The position numbers were made by a program, and so were the translations under genes. This document shows, piece after piece, positions 1-9,686 of a DNA stretch of 45,526 bases (positions are counted from its first letter, which is position 1; the number at the start of each line of letters is the position of its first letter). The notes under the pieces are model-generated. The model ran no database searches. It saw only the letters and a program-made list of their open reading frames with translations, and had not been told where the DNA came from. The stretch covers positions 1 through 45,526 of the forward strand of contig JAJPHU010000125.1 in NCBI GenBank assembly GCA_021325115.1, read 5' to 3'. This stretch comes from Planctomycetota bacterium. GTDB taxonomy: Bacteria > Planctomycetota > Planctomycetia > Gemmatales > Gemmataceae.

Positions 1-834
1 GACGACAACAGTTCCCGCAAGAAACGCCAACAAGCCTGGGCCGCCTGGTGGAAGGCCAACGGCGCACACGTCCGCCTCGTGGAGCGCTATCCGCCCGCCG
101 GCACCGAACGTTATCTCGGCCATGTTCTGTTGGTCTTCACCAACAACGGCGAAGTCGTAGAGCTGGATCGCGATCGCAAGGAGCGTTGGAAGCTGACCGG
201 CCTATCGAACCCGCGCGATGCCGAAGTGGTCAGCAACGATCGCATCCTCGTCGCTGAACAGGGCGCTCAGCGCGTCACCGAACGCAATCGCAAAGGCGAC
301 ATCATCTGGGAAAAGAAAATCCAGGGGGCTTTTCCCATCGGCGTACAACGGCTGCGCAACGGCCACACATTCATTGTTTGCCAGAACAAACTGATAGAAG
401 TGGACCGCGGCGGCCACGAGGTCTTTTCCATCAGCCGTCCTCATGATGTCATTGCGGCGCGCCGTATGCGCGATGGCCAAATCATCCTTATCAGCAGCCA
501 GCGCCAGTGCATTCGCATGGACGCCAACGGCAAGCAGATCAAAAGTTTCCCCTTGCAATGGGTCTGGCACGGGGCTGGCGTGGACATCCTGCCCAATGGC
601 CACATCATTATCCCCGGCTTTTGGATGAATAAAGTCCTCGAATACGATGCGGACGGCAAAACTGTTTTGGACCTAAATGCCAATCAACCCTACGCCGCTA
701 CCCGGCTGAAGAACGGCAATCTCCTGATGGCGCCGCAGCAGTGGCCGTCCGAGTTAATCGAAACCGATGCGGCCGGAAAACAGCTGAGCAAAAGCAGCCT
801 CCCCAATTTCCCACACCGTATTCGCACGCGGTAA
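1..834 (+). CDS. C-terminal part of HEAT-repeat/PQQ-like beta-propeller protein (5' truncated by window edge)
   Basis: Frame 1 is open from base 1 (DDNSSRKKRQQAWAAWWKANGAHVRLVERYPP...). Repeated blades of the form LPNGHxxIxxxxxNxVxEYDxDGKxV. Clear paralog of the next two ORFs. Confidence 0.85.
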   Translation, partial: DDNSSRKKRQQAWAAWWKANGAHVRLVERYPPAGTERYLGHVLLVFTNNGEVVELDRDRKERWKLTGLSNPRDAEVVSNDRILVAEQGAQRVTERNRKGDIIWEKKIQGAFPIGVQRLRNGHTFIVCQNKLIEVDRGGHEVFSISRPHDVIAARRMRDGQIILISSQRQCIRMDANGKQIKSFPLQWVWHGAGVDILPNGHIIIPGFWMNKVLEYDADGKTVLDLNANQPYAATRLKNGNLLMAPQQWPSELIETDAAGKQLSKSSLPNFPHRIRTR

Positions 835-877
835 CGCACGGGACAAGTGACAGAGTGACAGGATGACAAGGTGAGGG

Positions 878-2578
878 ATGGACAATATGAAATGGAAGGC
901 ATCCTCTCTTTGGGTGACGCAATTCTTGGCTGTTTTGGTCACTTTGTCATCCTGTCCGCTTGGCGTCTTGTCCTCTGCGGAGATAGATGCGGATGAAGCC
1001 ACACTCAAGGCAGTGGGTATCCCCACGGATGGGCCGGGGTTGGCTGCCTACTTCAAGAAGCGCACCGCAACCGTCGCCAATACGGAACGCATCCAAGAGC
1101 TGGTGCGGCGGCTGGGTGACGATGATTTCAAAACACGCGAGGAAGCGTCCAGAAAACTGATCATGTTCGGCCCCCGTGCGCGTCCATTCTTGCAAGCTGC
1201 CCTCAAGGATTCCGACCCTGAAATCGTCCGCCGTGCTCAGGATTGCTTGGAGCGCATCGCGCAGGGAACATCGGTAGCGGCGTTGTCGGCGGCTGTGCGG
1301 GTGCTGGCGCAGCGGAGGCCGCCTAACGCCGCTGCCGTCTTGCTCAACTATCTGCCCTCTGCCGAGGATGAGCGCGTTGCCCAGACCATCCATCAAGTGC
1401 TGCCGGACCTGGCTGTGCGCGACGGCAAGGCCGAGCCGGCATTCGTTAAGGCACTGACGGATCCATCAGCCCTCAAACGTGCCGCTGCCGGGGCAGCTCT
1501 GGCTGGTTCTCGTCTTGCCGATGAAATGCCGAGCGTGCGCAAGCTCCTGCACGACCCCGAGGCTCCGGTTCGCCTGCGTGTCGGTCTGGCCCTGGCCGCT
1601 CGCGGAGAGAAAGACGCCATACCCGCCCTCCTTCGCTTGATCGATGATGTCCCCCTGGAGCGCAACGGCTTGGTTCTGGAGCTGCTCGATCGCTTGGCGG
1701 ACGGCAAACCGCCGCCGGGTATGCCTGTCGCTGATCAGAACGCGCGGCACGAATGTCGCCAAGCCTGGGAAACCTGGTGGAAGATGCATCAAGACAAGAT
1801 CGAACCGGCCCGCCTCGAACGAGTCTCGCGCTCGCTCGGCTGCACACTTATCGTCTTACTCGATCTGAATACGGTACAACTCCTCGATCGCTTCGGAAAC
1901 GTTCGCTGGAAGATCACCGACGCCCAGATGCCGCTCGATGCGGAGCTATTGCCGGGCGAGCAGCGCGTGCTGCTGGCCGAATACAAGGTTGGCCGCGTCA
2001 GCGAGCGCAACCTCAAAGGCGAGATCGTTTGGCAGAAGGGGGTGGACGGCCCGCTGGTGGCCCAGCGCCTGCCGAGCGGCCACACCTTCATCGCCACGCC
2101 CAATCAGCTCATTGAAGTCGATAAAGATGGCAAGGAAGTGCTGAATTACAGTCGCCCGGACGGCAGCAACTTCATGCGGGCGACGAAGCTGCGCAACGGC
2201 GACATTGCTTGTATCGTGCAGATGGCCGGCGCCGGCAGGGCACGTTATGTTCGTTTGACCCCGGCGGGTAAGGACTTCAAGGAAGTCAAAAGCTGGGACG
2301 TGCAGGTGCGGACCTCCGGCGGACGTATCGATGTGCTGCCCAACGGCCACGTGCTTATCCCGGAGATGGACAACAACCGCGTGGTCGAATACGATGCCGA
2401 CGGCCAGGATGTCTGGAAAGTGATGCTTGACCAGCCTATCGCTGCTGTGCGTCTGCCCAATGGCAATACGTTGGTCACATTGATGCGCGAGGACCGGGCC
2501 GTCGAAGTGGACCGTGCGGGTAAGGAAATCTGGCAGTTCAAGGCGGACACGCGCGTCACCCGTGCCCTCCGCCGATAA
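878..2578 (+). CDS. Secreted HEAT-repeat plus PQQ-like beta-propeller protein
   Basis: Signal peptide, HEAT-like region (LGDDDFKTREEASRKLIMFG, DPEIVRRAQDCL), then propeller blades (LPNGHVLIPEMDNNRVVEYDADG). Confidence 0.88.
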   Translation: MDNMKWKASSLWVTQFLAVLVTLSSCPLGVLSSAEIDADEATLKAVGIPTDGPGLAAYFKKRTATVANTERIQELVRRLGDDDFKTREEASRKLIMFGPRARPFLQAALKDSDPEIVRRAQDCLERIAQGTSVAALSAAVRVLAQRRPPNAAAVLLNYLPSAEDERVAQTIHQVLPDLAVRDGKAEPAFVKALTDPSALKRAAAGAALAGSRLADEMPSVRKLLHDPEAPVRLRVGLALAARGEKDAIPALLRLIDDVPLERNGLVLELLDRLADGKPPPGMPVADQNARHECRQAWETWWKMHQDKIEPARLERVSRSLGCTLIVLLDLNTVQLLDRFGNVRWKITDAQMPLDAELLPGEQRVLLAEYKVGRVSERNLKGEIVWQKGVDGPLVAQRLPSGHTFIATPNQLIEVDKDGKEVLNYSRPDGSNFMRATKLRNGDIACIVQMAGAGRARYVRLTPAGKDFKEVKSWDVQVRTSGGRIDVLPNGHVLIPEMDNNRVVEYDADGQDVWKVMLDQPIAAVRLPNGNTLVTLMREDRAVEVDRAGKEIWQFKADTRVTRALRR

Positions 2579-2614
2579 CAGGGGTGACAGAGTGACAAGG
2601 TGGAGTGGAATGTT

Positions 2615-4309
2615 ATGAAACCAACTCTATTCCATCGCGGGAGCGTCTGCCGCTTCGCCCTGCTGTTCACGTTGTCAGCCTGTCAGCTTGCCAGCTTGTC
2701 ACTTTGTCATCTTCAAGCGGAGACAGACGCCAAGGCAGATGAGGAAACACTGCATCGAGCGGGGCTGCCGACCGAGGAATCGAGTTTGTTGGCGCTGTTC
2801 CGCAAGCGCACGCCTGATGCCGATTCGCAAGCACGCATCCAGGCGCTGATCGCCCAGCTTGGCAGCGATTCGTTTGCCGAGCGCGAGGAAGCCAGCGCAG
2901 AACTGGTGACGTACGGCGTGGCGGCAGTGGGTCTGCTACATAAGGCGGCGCATCATGCCGACCTCGAAATCCGCCGGCGAGCAAAAGATGCACTGGGGCT
3001 CATCGAACAAAACGATCTCGCCACCGACGTGTTGATCGCGGCGCTGCACGTGCTGGGACGCCGTAAGCCGGCACAGCTGGCCGAGGTATTGTTGGACTAT
3101 GCCCCGCACGCTGTTGATGTCGACCTCACCGAGGAATTGTGCCTGACCCTCGCTTCGGCCGGCGCCGATCCGCGTCTGGTGCAGGCATTAACCGATAAAT
3201 CGCCTATCAAACGAGCCATTGCTGGCGCGGTCCTGGCCCGCAGGGGCTGCCATAAGCAATTCTCCGCTGTGCGCCGCCTGTTGCATGATGCCGATGCCCA
3301 GGTCCGCTGCCGTGTCGCTCTGGCCCTGGTGGAGGCGCGCGACAAAGCGGCTGTTCCTGTGTTGATCGACCTGCTCGCGGAGTTGCCGATTATAGAGGCC
3401 GAACATGTGGAATCGATGCTCTTGCAGCTTGCCGGCGATACGGCGCCGAAAGGTACTCTCGACTCCCGTAGCAAATACCGTGCTGCCTGGGCTGAGTGGT
3501 GGAAGCAGCACGGCGACAGCCTGGATTTGGCGAAAATCAAGTTAGCGCCGAACTGGCGTGGCTACGTGCTGGCAGTTTGCATGACTACCATGCGCGGCCG
3601 AGGCGTCCGAACCAACGGCTGCCTTCTCGAGCTGGATGCCCTGGGCCGCCTGCGCTGGCAGATCAAGGATTTGTCCTGGCCCGTGGATGCCCAAGTCCTC
3701 GATGAAAAACGGGTTTTGGTGACCGAGTATCGGCTGTGCCAGGTGACTGAACGCAATCACGACGGCGACGTTCTGCGCCGCTTTAATGTCCCGGATCTTC
3801 CTTTGGCAGCGCGGCGTCTGCCCAACGGCAATACGCTCATCACCACTCAAAGCCGCGTCTTCGAGGTGGACCGTGACAACAAAGAAGTGTTGACGATCTG
3901 CACCAACGGTCTTTCTCGATTCGTCACCGCCTGTCCCTTGCCCGGCGGAGAGATCGGCATTTGTTATCGCAACGGCGAATTCGTTCGCCTGGACCGCAAC
4001 GGCAAGATGCTGACCTCGTTTCGCGTCGGCCGCCTGTTCCGTCCCTACGGCATGCACATCCAGGGACTGCCCAATGGAAATATCCTTGTGCCCCTGTATT
4101 ACGATAACAAAATCGTGGAGTTTACCAAAGACGGCCGGGAAGTCTGGTCGGCTTCGTATCCGCAGCCGATGTGTGCCCAGCGTCTGCCGAACGGCCGCAC
4201 CTTGGTTGCGAGCTACGGCAACACGTACTTTGCGGAATTGGACAAGAATGGACACGAAGTCCGGCGCCGGAACTGCGATGCACCGCTCTTGAACGTACGC
4301 GGAAGGTAG
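2615..4309 (+). CDS. Secreted HEAT-repeat plus PQQ-like beta-propeller protein (third tandem paralog)
   Basis: ORF 2600..4309 opens with GTG; ATG at 2615 (MKPTLFHRGS...) is the likely start. Same domain order as the ORF at 878..2578. Confidence 0.87.
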   Translation: MKPTLFHRGSVCRFALLFTLSACQLASLSLCHLQAETDAKADEETLHRAGLPTEESSLLALFRKRTPDADSQARIQALIAQLGSDSFAEREEASAELVTYGVAAVGLLHKAAHHADLEIRRRAKDALGLIEQNDLATDVLIAALHVLGRRKPAQLAEVLLDYAPHAVDVDLTEELCLTLASAGADPRLVQALTDKSPIKRAIAGAVLARRGCHKQFSAVRRLLHDADAQVRCRVALALVEARDKAAVPVLIDLLAELPIIEAEHVESMLLQLAGDTAPKGTLDSRSKYRAAWAEWWKQHGDSLDLAKIKLAPNWRGYVLAVCMTTMRGRGVRTNGCLLELDALGRLRWQIKDLSWPVDAQVLDEKRVLVTEYRLCQVTERNHDGDVLRRFNVPDLPLAARRLPNGNTLITTQSRVFEVDRDNKEVLTICTNGLSRFVTACPLPGGEIGICYRNGEFVRLDRNGKMLTSFRVGRLFRPYGMHIQGLPNGNILVPLYYDNKIVEFTKDGREVWSASYPQPMCAQRLPNGRTLVASYGNTYFAELDKNGHEVRRRNCDAPLLNVRGR

Positions 4310-4325
4310 ACGATAAGGAGAGAAA

Positions 4326-5276
4326 ATGAATCTTCTTACAACTTTTTCTGGCTCGCTGATGGAGGGCTTTCTGCCGCGCGGCTGGGATCTGGCAAAGATC
4401 GATCGCCTCGCCGCCGTGCCGACCGAACAGGCGACGGCACGGCAATCGTGGTGGCATCCGCACTTCGAGCCGGTGCCGTGTGCCTCTGTTGAGGACTTTG
4501 ACACCTACATGGGCCACGAAATAGCCCGCGAGATCGTGCTGGCGCGGCAGGCAGGCCGGCCCATTGTCTTCATTCTGCCGGTCGGTCCGATGGGCATGTA
4601 TCGCTGGACAGTATGGTTCCTCAAGGAGTGGGACATTTCCTGCAAGCACGTCCACGGTTTCAACATGGACGAATGGTCCGACGCCGAAGGAATGACGCTG
4701 CCGCCGCAGACGCCGGGCGCCTTTCAACATGCGATGGAACAAGCATTCTATGGCCCGTTGGGCAAGAACACCGTGCCGCCGCGGCAGCGGCATTTCGCGG
4801 TGAAAACGGAGCTGCCCAGCTACGCCGAGCAGATTGCCGAATTGAAAAAACAGGGCGCCAGGCTGGTGACGGTGTTCGGTATTGGCCGGGTCTGTCACAT
4901 CGCCTTCTGGGAGCCACATTTCGCCGCCGAATTTACCAACGAAGCGGAGTGGAAAAAGCAGACGCACCGGCTGGGAGCGCGGCTGCATCCGTTAACGATC
5001 GAGCAAAATGCGCTAACGAGTTTTCGCAGCCGTACCACGCTGGTACCAGCGTTTGCCAACACCATCGGCCCGGCCCTGTTTCTGGCCGCTGATCGCATCA
5101 TCGGCGGCGCCGACGGCATTCTCGGCCGCGGCATGCAGTGGCAGGGGTTGTCGCTGCGCATGACGCTGTTGCACGAGCCGACGCCGTGGATACCCAGCAG
5201 CTACATGCCGACGCTGCCAGGACGTTTGTTCTACCTGCGTGAACTGGCCGAGCCGCTGACAGCGGAGTGTCATTAA
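4326..5276 (+). CDS. NagB/RpiA-fold glucosamine-6-phosphate deaminase-like protein
   Basis: FNMDEW resembles Nag[20 protein letters not shown] resembles NagB GVGNDGHIAFNEP. ATG follows aaggagag. Confidence 0.75.
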   Translation: MNLLTTFSGSLMEGFLPRGWDLAKIDRLAAVPTEQATARQSWWHPHFEPVPCASVEDFDTYMGHEIAREIVLARQAGRPIVFILPVGPMGMYRWTVWFLKEWDISCKHVHGFNMDEWSDAEGMTLPPQTPGAFQHAMEQAFYGPLGKNTVPPRQRHFAVKTELPSYAEQIAELKKQGARLVTVFGIGRVCHIAFWEPHFAAEFTNEAEWKKQTHRLGARLHPLTIEQNALTSFRSRTTLVPAFANTIGPALFLAADRIIGGADGILGRGMQWQGLSLRMTLLHEPTPWIPSSYMPTLPGRLFYLRELAEPLTAECH

Positions 5277-5329
5277 AGTTAGCCATGACGTAGAGCGGCA
5301 ACGCGAACATGCTCCGTTCCACGTCGTGG

Positions 5330-6745
5330 CTAGCCGCTACCGCCAACGTGGCCATCGGGGTGCAGATGATTGAGATAATGCAAGAAAGCGCGCTCAAAAT
5401 CTGCAAGGGGCTGGCCGGTTAGCTCGCGGAACGCCTCCAGTGGGTCGACGCCGCGCTGTAGGCGGTGCACATAGGTATCAAGGGCCGATGTGCCGAGCAG
5501 TTTGCGATCGAAAGTCAGATAGAAAGCCAGCGCCCACGAAGCCAGATAATAACGATCGGATACTTGTCTATCGCCGTTGTGGGCCACCAAAAACTGGTCC
5601 GCTTTGGAGCGCAGCAAGTCGGCCACGGGCAAGAGTGCGTTCTGGGCCAACGCCCGGCGGACGGCTTCCAGTCGCTCCCGGTCGGCATGGCCGATGCGCA
5701 GCTCTCCCACCTCGAAAACGGCTGTCTCGAAAATTTGCGCCAGCCCTTCGTTGAGCCAGCGCGGCACTCCTCCTTCTCCTCCCAAGTTTTGGGAGGAAGG
5801 TGGCGGATACACGAAGTTCAGCAAATAAGCGTGAAACGCTTCGTGGAATAGACGCTGAAACAACCGCTGGCGGGCGCGAGCGCACGTCTCTTGGTTGTGT
5901 ACCTCGGCAGCCTGAATACGGCGGCATTGCTCGATCAGGGCCGCTTTCAGCTCGGCGGGAATATCGCCTTTGTAAGCCTTGCGCAACTCTGCTTCGCACT
6001 TCGTCACTTTCTCGCGCAACTGAACGTGTTCATTGTGAAGGCGTTGTAGTTCCGCACTCATCTGCTTCCAGTCGAAAGCGCAGATGATCTGATTCTTCTC
6101 GGGATTGAAGAAAGCGGGGTTGAGCAAGCTCCGTCCCTGGCCACGCACCAGCGCCTGATAGTCGGCCCGCGATTGCGGCAGCAAGATGGTTGTCGGCCGG
6201 CCCTTGGCGCGCGGCGGCAGACAGCGGGCGTAGGCCGCGTACACCTGTTCGAGCTGTTCAGCAGCGACGACAACAATGCGCCGCGAAGCGTTGGATTCCA
6301 GCTCAAAATGAGTAGAGCGATAGGCCAGCGCCTTGGTCTTGCCGCCGCCGCGCCACGGTGTCTCCTGGAGTTGAATCTTATCGGTGCCAGGGATAGCCGT
6401 CTCCTCGGACTCGATCGCTTTCCAGGGATCGGGCATTCGGCGATGCTCTTCGCGCAACATCTCGAAACGCTGCCGCAGTTTTTCGTGTTCGTCATCGGGC
6501 AACATTTCAACGCGGGCAACCTCCTCTTCGCTGAAGTGGACGCGATAGAAAACGGCGGGCCGACCGGGATTGCGAAGGATACACCACATCTGCACGCCGC
6601 CGCCGCGCTGGTAAACCAGTCCGTGATAATTGATTCCATTTTTGAGATAGACAATATCGTATTTCCAGTCATCGCCGCCAACAGGATTGTCGGCACCGGC
6701 GACTCCGCTTAGGAGCAGTAAGGAGACGAACAAGATGCGCTTCAT
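5330..6745 (-). CDS. DUF1570-like secreted protein with HExxH-like motif
   Basis: Signal peptide MKRILFVSLLLLSGVAGA; RLFHEAFHAYLLNFV motif; GVPRWLNEGLAQIFE typical of DUF1570. The longer ORF start at 7105 runs into the neighbouring gene and is unlikely. Confidence 0.75.
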   Translation of the reverse strand: MKRILFVSLLLLSGVAGADNPVGGDDWKYDIVYLKNGINYHGLVYQRGGGVQMWCILRNPGRPAVFYRVHFSEEEVARVEMLPDDEHEKLRQRFEMLREEHRRMPDPWKAIESEETAIPGTDKIQLQETPWRGGGKTKALAYRSTHFELESNASRRIVVVAAEQLEQVYAAYARCLPPRAKGRPTTILLPQSRADYQALVRGQGRSLLNPAFFNPEKNQIICAFDWKQMSAELQRLHNEHVQLREKVTKCEAELRKAYKGDIPAELKAALIEQCRRIQAAEVHNQETCARARQRLFQRLFHEAFHAYLLNFVYPPPSSQNLGGEGGVPRWLNEGLAQIFETAVFEVGELRIGHADRERLEAVRRALAQNALLPVADLLRSKADQFLVAHNGDRQVSDRYYLASWALAFYLTFDRKLLGTSALDTYVHRLQRGVDPLEAFRELTGQPLADFERAFLHYLNHLHPDGHVGGSG

Positions 6746-6822
6746 AGCAAGACCCTCTTGGCGAACGGCTGGCGTGAGCTGGCTGGTGGGAGGTGGCCAG
6801 CCGACGGACGCCTGTTGTTCGC

Positions 6823-7473
6823 CTACTCCGCGCGGCGCAATTCGACAATGATGCCGCCGAGTTTCAGCAAGCGATGTATGGCGGAGAACCACATTTCGCG
6901 TTCCCAGTGCAGGCCGCACGCGCCGCAGACCTGGCGCAACTCGGTGCGATTGTAGGTGCGGCAATGCCACAAGCGGCTGCACAGGACCCCGGTTAGCGTG
7001 TCCTCGGTGGACAGAAGCAGTAGTTTGCCGCCTTTTTGCAATACCCGCGCCAATTCGCGCAGGCCGGGCCGCGGATCGGGCAGATGTTCCAGCACCCAGC
7101 CGCACACCACGGCGTCAAAAGAGGCATCGGCATAGGGCAGGCGTGTCAGGTCGGCCACGGCATGGCTGACGCGCGCACTGCGGAGCCGGGCACGGGCGCG
7201 GAGCAGCATGTGCGGCGATAGATCGAAGCTGGTGAGGAGGGCATCGGCGTCCGCAGAGCGGAGCAGGAAGCGCGAATAGCGGCCATTGCCGCAGCCAGCG
7301 TCGAGAATGCGCTTGCAGCCGCGCACGTCGAAACCACCGGGACGAATGAGTCGGCCGGCCAGTGCCTCGTGACCTGTCACCAAACCTGTTACCGCCGTCA
7401 GCGCACCGGGCAGGCCGTCGTAGTGATTTTGGATGAAACGCCGGTAAAGGGTCGATTCCGAAGGAGAAAGCAT
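6823..7473 (-). CDS. Class I SAM-dependent methyltransferase
   Basis: ILDAGCGNGRYSRFLL (motif I), LPYADASFDAVVCGWVLEHLPDP. Start at MLSPSES chosen; ORF extends to 7506. Confidence 0.8.
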   Translation of the reverse strand: MLSPSESTLYRRFIQNHYDGLPGALTAVTGLVTGHEALAGRLIRPGGFDVRGCKRILDAGCGNGRYSRFLLRSADADALLTSFDLSPHMLLRARARLRSARVSHAVADLTRLPYADASFDAVVCGWVLEHLPDPRPGLRELARVLQKGGKLLLLSTEDTLTGVLCSRLWHCRTYNRTELRQVCGACGLHWEREMWFSAIHRLLKLGGIIVELRRAE

Positions 7474-7518
7474 GATGCCTGCACAAGAATGAACCACGGA
7501 TGCCACAAATAACGCGGA

Positions 7519-9603
7519 TCATTTCGCCGCTGCCAGCGCCTTGTTGAGGAAATCCGCGAACTCTTCGGGACTGTCGATCAAGCCTTTGTCGTATTCGGCG
7601 ATCTTCGTCAGCGTCTTGCCCTTGACGGTCAGCACGACGTAATAGGGTCGTGCATAATTGCCCAATTTTTGACTCGCAAAATCCTGTGCTTCTTCGGCAT
7701 CGGGTATCTGCTTCGTCCCTTGGGGAACGCGGTCTTCATAGAGGCGGACCGTCACGAATTGCCCAAAGATATTTTCGATGCTCGGCTGCGAGAGCACACG
7801 GCCCTCGTTCAATTTGCAGTTGTTTCAGCCCAGGCCGGTGAAGTCGATAAACAGCGGTTTGTTTTCGCGCTCTGCTCGCGCCAGCGCGGCTGGCAAATCC
7901 ATGCTCCATTCCGAGCGCTCGTCCGGCAACAAAAAGGCGCTGACCCATTCGTAGACCACGCCGCGCGGCTTCTGTGAGCGGCCGTGGTCATCCTTGAAGA
8001 TGCCCGGCAGCAGATAGAAGGCAAACGATAGAAACATCAGACCAAAGACCAGGCGCGGTACGCCGATCGATTCAGCGGCATCGTGATCGTGTGGCAGACG
8101 ATACACGTTCAGCAGATACAGTCCGCACGCCGCAGCCAAGGCAACGTAGATCCCCAGCACCAGATCGAAGCTGAAATATCTGCTGTCGGCCAGGAAATTC
8201 AGCTCAGCGGCGCGGACAAACTTAAACGCCGCCGCCAGCTCCAGAAAACCCATTACCACCTTGACCGAATTCATCCATGAGCCGCTCTTGGGCAACGACC
8301 GCAACAGCGTGGGAAACAAGGCCAGCACGAAGAACGGCGACGCGAAAGCCGAGGCAAAGGCCAATGGGCCCAGGAGGCGCTGCAACCAGCCGACCACCGA
8401 CTGCGCGGCTTCCAGGGTGATGAAGGCGCCGTAGATGGGACCGACGCAGGCAAAGCTGATGATGCTGAACGTCAGGGCCATAAAGATGATGCCGACCAGT
8501 CCGCCCTTGCCTTCACGCGAGCCGGTCAGGTTGGCCAGGCCCGACGGCAATTCGATTTCGTACATACCCAGAAGGCTTAGGGCGAAGAAGATGAATACGC
8601 CGGTGAGAAAGACATTGGTGATCCAATGCTGGCTGATGATTTGTAATACGTGGACCAGAGCGATGCCGCCGGCAGTCAGCACGGCGACGATGGTGGCGCA
8701 GTACACCGCCGCCATCGTCAGTGGCCGATGATGCACGCGCTCGCTCTGCTTGAGAAAGAAACTGACCGTCACCGGAATCATGGGAAAAACACAGGGTGTC
8801 AACAGCGAGATGAAACCGCCCAGAATGGCCGTGACAATCGTGGCCCACAAACCGGATTCGCCGCCGCCAGAGACGCTTTGCAGGGAGGGACTATTGACGA
8901 CCTGATATTCCCGCCAGTCGAAGGATTGCGGCGCGTGGCCAGGGGCCGCTGGCTGGTAGAGCTGACCAGTCGGCTGACTCCGGCCGCTCGCCTGGGCTTC
9001 GTCGTAATTTTTCAGCAGCTTCTGTACATCGGGCGCGAGAGCAACAGCTTCTGCCGGGGAGACATGGACAGGAACACGGAGTGTCTGTTTCTCTGTCAGG
9101 CAGCCCTTGGGATCGCAGACTTGCAGGCGGAGGTTAATTTCCAGGTTGTGCGTTCCCGGCGCTGCCTCGGGACGCGCCAGCACTTCCATCGTCCAGGTGA
9201 ATGGCTTTTCGTATTCGTAGATGGGGCCAGTGCTCTCCTCCGGCTTTAGTTCCGGCTCGCTCTCCGTGATGGACCAGAGATTGGCGAACTCTTTGCTGTC
9301 GCTCAAACGCACCTGGCTGAGCTGGGCTATGCTTTGGCTTTCTGTGTGCTTGGCAATCGGGTAAGTGTGCCAGCCCTCTTGCGGCGTACCTTCGATAATG
9401 ACCAGGAATGTCTCGCCGCGGCGAACCTCGAACTTGTTTTCTGCCTCGACAGCGTTCTGGTCCGAGAAAGGATCGACCGGCCCCAAGCGCACCTTGAATG
9501 CGACGTGCTGAGGCTGTTCCGACTGCGCAGAGCGAACTATAGAGTTACAGAGAGCGCAGAGAAAACAAAAGAGAAAAACCAAAGGAAAGAAACGTGTGCG
9601 CAT
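7519..9603 (-). CDS. Thiol:disulfide interchange protein DsbD-like, probable selenoprotein with in-frame TGA (Sec) at 7825..7827
   Basis: Two collinear in-frame ORFs (7825..9603 and 7519..7812) separated only by TGA: KPLFIDFTGLG-U-NNCKLNEGRVL. Total 2085 nt = 695 codons. N-terminal DsbD-alpha-like domain, 8-TM DsbD core (LTPCVFPMIPVTVSFFLKQ, CVGPIYGAFI), C-terminal thioredoxin-like domain. Confidence 0.82.
7789..7807 (-). promoter_or_regulatory. Candidate bacterial SECIS hairpin
   Basis: On the minus-strand RNA: CGAGGGC-CGUGU-GCUCUCG, 7-bp stem including one G-U, 5-nt loop with G at loop position 2; apical loop begins 24 nt after UGA. Confidence 0.55.
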
Positions 9604-9686
9604 GGGAGACCTCTAGGGCCGACGCATTAAAATCGTCTGCATTTTACCTGATCTCCTGGTTTCGTCCAGGGGACGTGGCCACAGGG

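Noticed and set aside
3542-4504. 320-aa minus-strand ORF
   Set aside because: Antisense to the strongly supported propeller gene and the start of the NagB-like gene.
7519-7812. Separate 97-aa gene starting at MNEGRVL
   Set aside because: Its Met lies four codons after the TGA inside the thioredoxin motif (UNNCKLNEG is continuous with the motif), so it is better read as the 3' part of DsbD.
7825-7827. Simple nonsense mutation or sequencing error in dsbD
   Set aside because: TGA (not TAA/TAG) falls exactly on the expected CxxC Cys, the frame is intact on both sides, and a suitable hairpin follows. Not fully excluded without reads and sel genes.
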